Shown in pieces: positions 9,517-18,244 of a stretch of 18,244 nucleotides of DNA (the stretch's first letter is position 1; each line of letters opens with the position of its first letter). Source of the DNA: Spirogloea muscicola. Lineage: Eukaryota > Streptophyta > Zygnematophyceae > Spirogloeales > Spirogloeaceae. Under the pieces are notes generated by a model that saw nothing but the letters and a program-made list of their open reading frames with translations, was not told the DNA's origin and made no database searches. The translations under genes and the position numbers were made by a program. The DNA lies in assembly GCA_009602725.1 (NCBI GenBank), contig WELB01000107.1, positions 354,387 to 372,630 of the forward strand. Reading direction: 5' to 3'.

Positions 9517-10320
9517 TTATATTTTGAGGATAATTATATAAAGTATGGAAGTATAGAGGATTTGTCCAGTCCGCACACAGCACTCTAGTGTCTTAGGCAC
9601 CAACTTGTATGCATCCTCGCCCTCCTTCTGTGTATCCCATTCACTGTCACTCTCTAACACGTCGTTCACGTTTGTGCTCGTTATTGGCCTCCCTTTGGGC
9701 TGATTATAAAGTCGAATGTTCGTTACCTGGTTCTGGCCGATACTCACGTTTCCACCGTTGAAATTACTGTTCGACGCGTCAGTCCTGTTGTTGTTTATCG
9801 TTATAAAATTTATCACTGCTCTTGATGGTTTCTGCGGCGGTACACGGTGCACAACATTGTATCCTGTCCCAAATGTGAACGCGCAATTAATATACAGCAC
9901 ATCAATCAGCACCACATTGTTCAACTTACCGCTCCGTATCTTACTTAGCTCTTCGCATGTCTGATACACCTTATGATACCCTCCACTGATTGTCTTCGTT
10001 GTGAACGAGTCGAGTGTCGTGTGCCCAACCCCCCAATCTTCCGCGAACTCGACTCCATCTATTTTCCCCAGATGATCTGTCCGTTGGCTGTTGTACACAT
10101 CATAATCTAGGCAAAACGAGCCTGTCTCATCTCCTGTCAAAAACATTGAATGCTCTCCGAATTGCCCATTTTGCTCACATTGTTGTGCTCTCTCAGGTGT
10201 TATGTCTAGATAGCGTGCAATTGCTGGTAGCTTCGTATACTTGCCCTTCTTATTGTCATATGTCACCGTACACGGCACACGATACTTGTTGAACGACTTT
10301 ATAAAGTCTATATCCTCCAT
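9517..10320 (-). CDS. Primase-polymerase (AEP/PrimPol) domain protein, virus-like, possibly truncated
   Basis: The ATG at 10320 gives 267 aa ending at a TAA at 9517-9519. Three motifs of archaeo-eukaryotic primases occur in order: a metal-binding 'FCLDYDVY' near residue 85, 'TISGGYHKVY' (the sxH motif) near 135, and 'VVLIDVLY' near 160, followed by 'FTFGTGYNVV'. This arrangement is typical of N-terminal primase domains of D5-like primase-helicases of large DNA viruses, virophages and Polinton-like viruses, and of plasmid prim-pols. No Walker A motif or helicase part follows. After about residue 190 the sequence becomes Asn-rich, and the last 20 residues are hydrophobic ('LYTSILYIIILKI') and encoded next to the minisatellite, so the C-terminus was probably cut by deletion. 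There are no introns. The assignment comes from motifs and was not searched. Confidence 0.7.
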   Translation of the reverse strand: MEDIDFIKSFNKYRVPCTVTYDNKKGKYTKLPAIARYLDITPERAQQCEQNGQFGEHSMFLTGDETGSFCLDYDVYNSQRTDHLGKIDGVEFAEDWGVGHTTLDSFTTKTISGGYHKVYQTCEELSKIRSGKLNNVVLIDVLYINCAFTFGTGYNVVHRVPPQKPSRAVINFITINNNRTDASNSNFNGGNVSIGQNQVTNIRLYNQPKGRPITSTNVNDVLESDSEWDTQKEGEDAYKLVPKTLECCVRTGQILYTSILYIIILKI

Positions 10321-10482
10321 CTCCTGCTGCAAAATTTACGCAGCATTGTGCGTAATAATGTCATTTTCTAAGGAGAATCCTGTGATACCGTGGCCAAGCA
10401 ACTAATGACATTGAAATACCTGCGCTGCTGTCTGACTCTGATGAATGCTGTATGACGTAACCGCAGGACCACACCCTAACGT

Positions 10483-10668
10483 ATGAGAGTGCCAGGCGCT
10501 GCGATGCTGCTCCAGGACTTCAAGAACAAGTCCCTCAACTACATGCGTTTCAGGCACCCCACGGTCAAGTACCGCTGGACCTCCGATTACAGCTCCTTTA
10601 ACCGCCTCGGGTACCGCGTTGTCCACCAGCACATCGCCACTAAACCGACTCGGTTTGCTATAATTTGA
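10483..10668 (+). CDS. Small ORF with host-like, GC-rich codons, function unknown
   Basis: This 61-residue ORF has an ATG at 10483, a nearer ATG at 10504, and a TGA before the right inverted repeat. Codons from 10504 to about 10640 are strongly C/G-ending (AAG, AAC, TCC, CTC, TAC, CGC), unlike the AT-rich primase beside it. The product is basic and Tyr/Arg-rich ('MRFRHPTVKYRW'). I do not recognise a family. It may be a captured exon fragment, a cargo gene or chance. Confidence 0.3.
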   Translation: MRVPGAAMLLQDFKNKSLNYMRFRHPTVKYRWTSDYSSFNRLGYRVVHQHIATKPTRFAII

Positions 10669-10699
10669 TAACGTTATATAGGATATAAGCTAATGGAGG

Positions 10700-10720
10700 A
10701 TAAGCTTAGACAGGTTTTAC
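10700..10720 (-). repeat. Right terminal inverted repeat, 21 nt
   Basis: This is the partner of 9341-9361. Identity stops sharply on both sides, which favours real element ends over a long chance repeat. Confidence 0.75.
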
Positions 10721-11776
10721 TGTACCTTTCAGCTGTGCTCTCGACCTGTTACCTTAGCCCCTCTTAGCCCAGGGCTACTCCTTGTGTAGCACCATCAATT
10801 GCAGTAGTCGGCTCGGCCTCCATTTGATACATGTTGCAGAGCGCGCCGTCTTTCTCTAGTGAGTGTAGCGGGCACGCCCCTGCAGAAGGTGGGCGGTGCC
10901 AAGAGGTGTTAATAGACATGACTAAGCACCATTCATCAGCGGCCGTGCACATGAAGGTTAGCGCAAGTGCTTGCCTCAAAGACTTGCGGGGGCTGCCCTC
11001 AACTTTCTTCCTCAGAGCCCGTTTTGCTTGAGAACGACCGCACAAGGTGGACAGCGCCCTAGATAGCAGGCACCAATGTCGTCAATTATTCGCAAGCAGC
11101 ACTGTGAGAAGGACCAAGGTGCAATACTGGACAAGACCCAACGCCAGAGACTTCACCAAGACAGTCATGAAAGGGTTCACATGGATCCTACTTACATTAG
11201 TCACTCCTTCATGCTGCAAGAGGCGGCCAATGCTGGGCCACACTAGCTGGTTGCCTGTATCCAGACTTTCGTGACTCCTTCGCTTTCTGGCATTCAATCC
11301 TCGCCTCGTATGTAGCTGCAGTTGGCAAAGGAAGCATCAGCACTAAGACACCCTCAGCCAACGTGCTCACCACATTGCTGAATTGGGAGTGAAAGGCAGC
11401 ACTTACAGAAGACTGCAAGCGAGGGGTACAAAGCAGGAGTGTAGTAGTACAGTCAAATTAAAATTCCCCTGGACACTGTAGTCCCCACTGACTGAGCCAA
11501 ATACATCACCCTGCAGAACAATGTCAACTGGACAGGCAAAGATGACTTGATCACTTACGCTCCGTAATCCTATCTCGAAGCAACATGTACCCACCCCTCT
11601 CCTTGCTGCTCCTCCCGTTTGTTGAGAGATGGTCCTCTGGTACAGCTTCAACTGAAACCACATCAAGCACCAGCTTCAAATTGTTTAGCCTATGACCTTA
11701 TATAGAGAAAGAGTATAAGCTTAGTACCCTAGTAACAAGTTGCAGACTCTGCTTAATGAGACTTTCAGCTGTACAG
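10721..11776. other. Stretch without a recognisable gene
   Basis: Open frames here are at most about 93 codons and show no domain or splice-consistent pattern. The right part should hold the 3'UTR of PUS3, which ends at 11777 and reads leftward. A minus-strand TGTAA occurs at about 11403, roughly 375 nt past the stop. Nothing else is supported. Confidence 0.5.
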
Positions 11777-14700
11777 TCACAACAGTCCAACTTTTGACAC
11801 CCAACTACTGAGTATATGACAGCTCTGCAATTGTTGCTGCATCCTGCAACTCCACAAGGACTTGACAATCCCACCTGCGCTCTGGCCGATGCCAAGCTTG
11901 ATGTTTTGCAGCATGCATGCCATTATGCGGCAGCTGTGCAGGTTGGCTTGAATGTCTTGTTGCAGCGCTCGCAATGCCCCTGCAAAGGGATCCACCCGCG
12001 ACCACATGCCATGCTGCTCATACTTTCTGTCTCACGTTCCTGCTATCATAGCTGCATGAGGCTTGGTTTTGATATTACTCAATTGGCTTTGGCTAACTGT
12101 ACGAGGATGACACTTGAACTGTGCACACGAAGCCAATATGCATGTAAAGCGAACACTACCGACCTGCTGAAACCTTGAAGAGGACACCCTGGTACCGACA
12201 AGCGGCGAGCATCAATGGCTGCTCTGGCGCCAAGCTGTACTGTGGTTTTCTCGGGTATTTCTCAAGGTCCACAAGGTCCATGACGATCTGCAGGTTCAGA
12301 GGCCCACATAGCTATGTATCTGAGGAAACTTTGAATAAGACATGGAATAGTAGCAGAATTGCAAATGTGGTGGACGAGAAAGAAGGGCAGAGCCCTTGCC
12401 GTGGGGGATTCCCTGCCAGTGCCGACAAGGAACAGGACGGCTGCCATGTACCGGACTTGGTGCCATAGAAATGCTCTCCCAGTGACTTTTAACTCCCACA
12501 CGCCTGGCTCACCAGCCCTGTGGAATGCACAAGATTAACAAAACGACTTCTTCAGGTCGTGTCCTCGGGAAAAGGTTGACAGATGTTCCTGTCTAAAGTG
12601 CGGCTAAGAAGTCTGAACGTACTGTGAAGAGTACTGGGACACTGACGCCCTACACATGGCCCTTATGTCCAGCTCCTTGCAGGACTTGCAGAGACTAACA
12701 ACAAAGAGGGCCAATAGGGACACAGGGCAAAGCGTGTCTTCCATGCCCATCAGTGCCTGATGTGTCATCTGAGCTTCATACCCAGTAAGGCCCCCAAGGG
12801 CTGGAACAATCTCGCACTTGAGGACCTCTCGCCTGTAGTTGTGGACGTTGAGAGCATCCATCTTGCAGAAGTTCCGAAAGTCATGCTCCCCTACAAAGTA
12901 AGCAGCAGCAGTCCTCATAGAGGCAATGTCCAGGGAGGCTCCATGGAAGAAATATGAGTACTCTCTGGAGAGGCAGCTGAATCTGGAAACACAGCAGTTG
13001 ACAACTTCAGCATGGTGTTCCTTGGCTACAATTGAAGCTTGCAGACGCACTTCATAAACACTAAGTCCAGCATCTGCGACCTCCAGAGCTGTTCTTAACA
13101 CCATGATCCTAAGGCTCAGCCCCGACGTGATTGCTGAACAGCTTCTGCATCGTAGACACCAAGTGACCTGCACCTCGTAGTACCAACCCTACATGCCCCT
13201 ATTCAGTCCTCCATGCAATAAGCTTGTTTGCATATTGAGAAGGCTGTATTTGCGGCTTGTGTGTACATAGCACCAGCGCTTGTAGATAAAGTTCTCTAAT
13301 CTTGACCGTACCTTGCACTGAAGTACTGTGGAACAGGGCACCACCCCAGAACTCTGATATCCTGTGGCAGTGCAGCATTCAACACCTTCACGTAATCAAT
13401 CTCCCCGTGACCTGTTCGAACAGCGATATGCGCTTGCTTGATGTACTGGCTGGATACTGCCGACTGGAGACTGCCAACTTTGCCTGCTGCAGGGTCAAGC
13501 TAAGAGCGTGCTCGGCAACAACCAGTTGCAAGACCTGAATCTTCCAGACTTGCACCTCCATTTGCAAGACAAGGTGCATTGACCATTGACGCAGTTGCAG
13601 ACATGCAGGCTTACAAGCTGCAGCGGCAAGGACGGCCTCTTGTGCCCTGGAGGCGACTGCAGCTTGGACTCTGTCGGGTGGCTTTGAATGCACTCCAACT
13701 TGTCTTCCATTGTGCATATCCAGCTCTCGACCTTGCTCAGCTGCCAATTCTTGCTCCCTACACGTGTTTGGTGCAACTTTGTCCTCATCCTCAACCTGCC
13801 TCAGCATCTCCTCTGACTTGGAAGTGCACGATGCTCCTTCTGGTAATATGTCCTTGTCTGCCTCCCGCGCGAAGTCGCCCTGGCCGGCATTCTCAATCTT
13901 CAAGGCCGATCTTAGATAGAGAGCAACCACCTAGTGTCACAAGACAAGGTGATTTGATGCAGCCATTATTCCAAATGAAGAGCCAGAGGACTCATGGACT
14001 AGAAGGCATTTCGCGCTCAAGGAATCTTGGGTTGTTCCAGTGTGACTTTCTGTAACCATAGGGCAGTACATATGAGGAAGTCCCTTGCAATGACCTGTCC
14101 CATGGCAGAGACGCCCTTGTCGGTACGGCCACAGCGTGAGTACTGCACATTGCTCCAATCTCCAAAGACAAGCCTTGTTGTCCTCAGCGCAGCAATCAGC
14201 TCCGCCTTTCATTGGCAAACCATGTCAGGGTTTTTAAACAAGAATTGCTGTTTTTGGAAGTCACAGTCTGAATTGGTGCAGAGCTTTTATGTGGGTTCTT
14301 ACAAACAACTCCAACTCTGAGGATCTTCTCAGCTATACCTCCACAGTGGGCTGTCCGGCCGCCTGTGACGCAAATCCATGGTACCTGCACATGTCACAGA
14401 TTCACGGTAACGTGATCTGAGGCGTGACGTGAAAGAGCCAGTGGATGCTGTAATACTGCACCAGGGATCAGCCACACTACTGTTGAGAGCATCCTGAGAA
14501 AGCTCTGAGGAGACTGAAAGCTCTGAGGAGACTGTTGCAATAAGACATCAGTGCTTCAACAAGGACGGTAGGCCTTCAGCTTTGTTATTATTAGCAGCTC
14601 ACTAAATGATGGCAACATATGCATGTTCTTTGATACTAATGGGGCATACAGGGGGCTTATTTTTGGGTCTCATTATTGAGGTTAGCTATGATAGCCTGTG

Positions 14701-15557
14701 CTTCAATGAAGGACACGGTCAGCTTGTAAGTATGCACCTGGCGCCAAGGTACATGAGCTTGAGAGCAATGTGCCTGGTAACCACAGCCTCGCAAGGCCAG
14801 CATGTGCCTGCAGCCAGTGCAAAGTTCTCAGTGCTTATAAACCAGCTCTTACGAGCCACGCTTTGAGCCTTAGAGCATAAGAACAATCTAATAGTATGAG
14901 CTAGAGTAGCTGTTTGTGTTACAGAAAGCATGTCAAGAGCTGAACCCCTGTGCTCAAAACCCTGAAAACCCTAGCATTCTGCCAGCCCTGAAATTGACGT
15001 ACTGATGGCTGCAGGTAGTAGACTGCCTTGTAGGTCCTTGACTCAATCAGCCTACTGTTCAGAGCCAGTAGATGCTTAGTGTCCAGGGGCTGTGGCTATG
15101 GAGGCTCGCCTTTAGTGCCACGTCGCCTGCGCCCTGCTTTCTCCCTCTTGGAGGCGTCCATTCGGACATCTGCAGCGACACCCGCATGATTGGCACCTTC
15201 GGCAGCCGCCGCCAGCTCCACAGGAGCCTCAACAGCATCGGCGCTCGCGTCGGCGACTGAGCCATCGGTGCAAAGCTGGGGACCATTAGGCGCCTGCTTC
15301 CTGGCCTCCTGCACAGCCCCACAGGTGGCAACGTGAAGCCAACTCCTTTTCCGCAAATGGCAGTCTGACAAGCGATGGTGCTCGCTTAAGCTGGACAATT
15401 TGCAATCTGTTCAAAGCCCCAGGACGTAGGTTTATTTCCGAGAAGCTGCTGCCAAAATCAAACGTGGCCGTATACAGCGACTCACCAGGAGCTGCGACTG
15501 CAGTGAGGCCACCAGCGTCTCGAGCTCGGCGATCCGCACCTGTGCCTGGTCCATCAT
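11777..15557 (-). CDS. PUS3: tRNA pseudouridine synthase PUS3/DEG1 (TruA family), 11 exons
   Basis: This enzyme isomerises uridine to pseudouridine at positions 38/39 of the tRNA anticodon arm. Exons on the minus strand are 15557-15486, 15308-15122, 14807-14738, 14384-14339, 14205-14095, 13930-13732, 13411-13312, 12982-12782, 12517-12400, 12287-12164 and 11979-11777. The sum is 1431 nt (476 aa plus stop) and every junction keeps phase. Family marks in order are 'RHIALKLMYLGARYHGFASQ', 'SRCGRTDKGVSAMGQ' with the catalytic Asp in RTDKG, 'VVALYLRS', 'DYVKVLNAALPQDIRVLGW', 'FSARFSCLSREYSYFF', 'GEHDFRNFCKMDALNVHNY', 'FLWHQVRYMAAVLFLVG' and 'YPRKPQYSLAPEQPL'. The N-terminus (exon 1) is a short heptad-like helix, and exon 2 is Ala-rich with a basic 'KREKAGRRRR' that could be a nuclear signal. 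The least certain points are the exon 2/3 junction, the 3' end of exon 6 and the last exon. Intron 9 appears to be GC-AG. Confidence 0.92.
12288..12399 (-). other. Apparent GC-AG intron of PUS3 (112 nt)
   Basis: Conserved sequence stops after 'LVGTGRESPT' and resumes at 'IVMDLVDLEKYPRKPQY'. No GT lies where the donor must be, while ACG|GCAAGG fits the GC-donor consensus. The acceptor is CCTGCAG|ATC. Both sides are phase 0 and the joined sequence fits the family without gap. Reading through would insert 37 residues absent from relatives, with no stop, so retention would not be caught as nonsense. Confidence 0.7.
14498..14533. repeat. Perfect 18-nt tandem duplication in a PUS3 intron
   Basis: The unit gaaagctctgaggagact occurs twice with no mismatch, at 14498-14515 and 14516-14533, inside intron 3. 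Perfect identity suggests a recent event and a possible length-polymorphic site. Confidence 0.9.
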
Positions 15558-17167
15558 CGCCACTTGCAACCATTGCCGGAGTTTGATCGAATTGAGCTCG
15601 TCGCAGAATCCAGCTCGCCTGGAGCAGTCATCTCTGCCGCTTACCTACAAGCTCAGCGAGTACGTCTAATTGGTAAGGTCTTGGCCCTTAGTTTATGTCT
15701 ATTGCGCATACCATATACGAATACAGACATCGACATAGATCATGAAACTCGGGAAGGAGACTCTTTAGTACATCACTGCATGGAAGATAGGGATGCCCGT
15801 ACTGTCCTTACAAGTCGCAGTGTGGCACTTGACCTGCCAGAGTCAGCTCCGAGCGGAGGACCGTCTGACAGCTGCCGAGGTGATGCTACTCGTAGAGAGG
15901 GCGGAGGCTAAGAAGGCGGACAGAGTTGGGTGAGCAGCAACAAGCAAAGCGTGGCTGCAAGCTCCTGCTCGGCGATGTGCGCAGCGGCTCCTTCTCTCGC
16001 CAGGCGGCGGACAACGAGAGGGACATGACAACCAGGAACGGGCTCGCCTGACGGCGGAGCCACTGCCTCGTGTCCTCGAACCAAAGACGTACAAGAGCAC
16101 GCTAGAGACATCTAATTGCGGCCTTTGCCACTACGCCCATCAGGTGGTCGTCGCTGGCCAGCTCACTCGCCGTCCCACTCGTTACACGCACTGCAGCGGA
16201 TGGCCGACGGAGCCAAAGGACGCTTGATTCCGCCACTGGCGAGTGCAAGGTACACTATGCACGGCCCACAAGATCGCTTCAGCCGAGCTACAGTCTTTGA
16301 TTCCACTCAGACCAGCTCAATAGAAGCTGGCACATCCTATTACTCGCATGGTCTGGCAAAACGGTGCCTCATGCTCTGACCGGAAAAGGATACTGCTTCT
16401 GCTGATGGTGATGGTGGGTGCCAACCACTCCTATGCGAAGCTGTATCCTTGACAAATCTTCAAGCATGCAGCTTGGCGTACTTTACTGTGTGCTGAGCGC
16501 ATGAACCGCCACTCCTCATTGATAAATCATGCCAGTGTTGTCTGGCAGTCAACACAGACAGCTATCAGCCAACTTACCCCTGCACTGTGGTTGACGAGCA
16601 CTGCAGTGTTAGAGGTGGGCACTTGCATTTTTCTGCGAGGTCATAGCTCAGCTGCCATTGTTGGTCGCCGCACGCGCAAGATGGACAAGCTCAAGTTGGG
16701 GCTTGACATACTCAGATTCAGTGTAGCACAGGACTTACTGCTTACTGGACGGCTTGGAGATCTTAATACATCTTAAGGGACTCATTTATTGCCACTTGTA
16801 TTATCCTCTCCTTCAGACATGCCAACAGGAGAGTGGTATATTTGCCAATTTGCCAATCTGTCCGAAGAAGGTGAAAGAGGCCCAAAAACAATGGAATATC
16901 TTGTCACTGCTGGACAATATAAGTAGATATGTGCATGGCTCAAAACAGGAGTCACCATGTAATTGTCTAGCTAATCTTTTTGGCTCATGAGCAGAAGCCA
17001 CCACTACCACTATAGGACCATTATGAAAGCTGAGAGAGCCAGTAGTTTCCTTGTCCACATCAAAGTCGAACTTCACATCTCAAAGCTTTTGGTCGCTTGA
17101 ATGAGACCTTACTGATGCTATTGGAGGTAAGCCTGATTCATGTTAAGGCCTATAAGGTCCCTCGTTC
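15558..17167. other. Intergenic region between PUS3 start and pectate lyase end
   Basis: The left part should contain the PUS3 promoter and 5'UTR. An in-frame stop lies about 85 nt upstream of the chosen ATG. The right part should hold the 3'UTR of the pectate lyase. About 15790-16230 is richer in G+C and may carry a small plus-strand gene (listed separately). Single open frames at 16501-16776 (plus, 91 aa) and 16813-17076 (minus, 87 aa) show no domain and are not called. Confidence 0.45.
15793..16051 (+). CDS. Possible small two-exon gene, divergent from PUS3, function unknown
   Basis: An ATG at 15793 opens a frame with a helical, charged stretch, 'SQLRAEDRLTAAEVMLLVER' followed by 'AEAKKADRV', ending at a good donor, TTGG|GTGAGC (15929/15930). 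An acceptor at GCGCAG|C (15984/15985) restores phase and the frame continues to a TGA at 16049-16051. The proposed intron is only 55 nt. Against it, the product would be under 70 residues, has no known family, and alternative frames nearby are equally open. It could be part of a longer transcript or chance in GC-rich promoter DNA. Confidence 0.2.
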
Positions 17168-18244
17168 TCAGAAGAGCGGGCCAGAGTTGGCTTTGACGAA
17201 GGTCTCGAGGGTGTAGTCAGCAACATAGAGGGGGAGTGAGTAGGGTGGCACGAAAGTGGGCCCATTGAGGAATTGGTGGAAAGTTGCTCCATTGAGGAGC
17301 AGGTCATTGAAGGAAATGATTGTGGGCGTCGGATCATAGTTGGGATCTGTCGTCTCGACGCCATTGAAGTACAGGGTCACCTCCTTCCTCGCGTCGCCAG
17401 CATAGTAGATGTTGTTGTCGGACCGGATGTTGGCATGATCCCGTCCGCCAAGGACATATGAGCCCCAACTAGTGTAGAGGTTGTTGGCAACGTGACAGTG
17501 GCCAAACCTACAGAGGGGCTGCCGTTGGCCATCTTGGTCGAACCAATTGCGGTACACGGTCACACGGAGGTTGATGTCGAATGTATCGGCGTCGTCTGCT
17601 CCGAGGAGGACGGTCTTGTCAAAGTTGTGGATATAGTTGTTTGACAGTGTGACGTCTGTGCCGCCCTTCACAACATCAACGGATCCATTGACGGCATTGT
17701 AGATGTTGCAGTGGTCCACCCAGACCTGAGATAAGCATGGTCACAGGTGGTGGAAAGTAACCAAGTCAGTGGCTACTAAAATTGCTCTCACCCGTCTAAG
17801 ACTCTGTACTATGACTGCTGCATGGTGGTGGCGAAGCTTATAACAGACCGTTTGTGCGTTGCGGATGGGCACGAGGTCGGGGTCCCCGACTTGGTTGCCA
17901 ATCTCCAGGTTATGGAGGATAACATTGGTGGCGTCCTGCACCACGAGCCCATTGGACTGGAGTACCACACGGACGCCGCGTCCGTCAACTGTGGTGTTTG
18001 AAGCAAGGAAAAGCCGGTCAGCAAGATTGATGATCATGGAGTGCTGGAACTGGATGTAGACACCGTCCCGGATGTTTGCAATGGCCCAACGCAGCGTGCC
18101 GTAGTCGACGGTGACCGTGCTGTCAACATCGCTGGTCACGAGGTAATACGACTTGCCGAACCCGCCAGTCACACCAGCCACGGCGGCATAGCCGAGCGCA
18201 CAGGTGTGGAGGACTTGGCCGGCAAGAGTGAATGGGCAGTCAGT
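17168..18244 (-). CDS. Pectate lyase (PL1/PelC-like parallel beta-helix), 5' end outside window
   Basis: This is likely a secreted enzyme that cleaves pectate by beta-elimination. Two exons are seen, 18244-17849 (partial, open to the edge) and 17725-17168, joined in phase 0 across a 123-nt GT-AG intron, giving 317 residues. Family features in order are 'CALGYAAVAGVTGG', 'GTLRWAI', 'TTVDGRGV', 'NVILHNLEIG', 'VWVDHCNIYNAVNGSVDVVK', 'VTLSNNYIHNFDKTVLLG' and 'GQRQPLCRFGHCHVANNLY'. By comparison with PelC, the catalytic Arg motif RxPxxR is intact (RQPLCR), the active-site Lys (FDKTV) is present, and the Asp of 'SVD' matches one calcium ligand. The acidic ligand four residues earlier is Asn. The signal peptide would lie beyond the window. 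I assign no subclass. Confidence 0.9.

Larger units (their letters stand above)
9341..10720. mobile_element. 1380-bp element with 21-bp terminal inverted repeats carrying a PrimPol
   Basis: The left end (9341-9361) reads GTAAAAGCTGTCTAAGCTTA followed by T. The right end (10700-10720), reverse-complemented, is the same except for one base. Inside are a GC-rich minisatellite, one primase-like gene and a small ORF. The coding part is visibly more AT-rich than the flanking gene exons. No clear target-site duplication flanks the ends. The left flank instead has tandem 'ccttgtaaaa' units, so the true outer end could lie up to 25 bp further left. No transposase, integrase or capsid gene is present. 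It is best read as a non-autonomous or reduced element of viral or Polinton-like origin. Confidence 0.55.

Noticed and set aside
11699-11725. A further 'tataagctta' motif as a third end of the PrimPol element
   Set aside because: Only about 10 nt match and the rest of the 21-bp repeat is missing. Chance or an unrelated AT-rich site is more likely.
12990-13173. Upstream part of the minus-strand open frame containing PUS3 exon 8
   Set aside because: Family conservation stops exactly at the TTTCCAG acceptor at 12983 and resumes in exon 7, so this part is intron.
13412-13731. Continuation of the open frame after PUS3 exon 6 as coding
   Set aside because: That frame ends in a stop just where the conserved DYVKVL block is found in a different frame, so an intron must intervene. 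The exact donor was chosen by phase and is uncertain.

Overview
The window reads as nuclear DNA of a green alga, most likely a trebouxiophyte-like chlorophyte. This rests on intron-rich genes with introns of roughly 50-540 bp, GC-rich exons in a less GC-rich background, plant-type protein sequences and one apparent GC-AG intron. The taxon is an inference. Three host genes, all on the minus strand, can be read exon by exon: eIF3e (3319-6064, complete, 7 exons, 443 aa), a PUS3-type tRNA pseudouridine synthase (11777-15557, 11 exons, about 476 aa) and the 3' part of a pectate lyase (17168 to the window edge).

Layout. 1-122 is an uninterrupted poly-T tract. About 123-1130 is very GC-rich low-complexity DNA with (GGC)n runs, and about 1080-1610 holds a diverged direct repeat. 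1640-3318 has no recognisable gene. 3319-6064 is eIF3e. 6440-8502 is a decayed retroelement-like island: gag-like coding sequence in shifting frames, a two-unit tandem duplication, and a retropepsin-like protease domain present twice in opposite orientation, forming a large imperfect palindrome. 8515-9340 is non-coding with short repeats and a perfect 11-bp hairpin. 9341-10720 is a compact element bounded by 21-bp inverted repeats (20/21 identical). It carries a viral/plasmid-like archaeo-eukaryotic primase (PrimPol) domain, a GC-rich minisatellite and a small ORF of different codon style. 10721-11776 has no recognisable gene. 11777-15557 is PUS3. 15558-17167 is intergenic with one possible small plus-strand gene. 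17168-18244 is the pectate lyase.

How the parts relate. The host genes are unrelated in function: translation initiation, tRNA modification and pectin-type polysaccharide cleavage. They simply lie in the same orientation, and the accessory DNA fills the gaps between them. The part most worth following up is the inverted-repeat-bounded PrimPol element. It looks like a reduced, integrated replicon of viral, virophage or Polinton-like ancestry, with the primase active-site motifs intact but no helicase, integrase or capsid gene left. Exon boundaries were read by eye from splice signals, reading phase and family conservation; no alignment or search was run.
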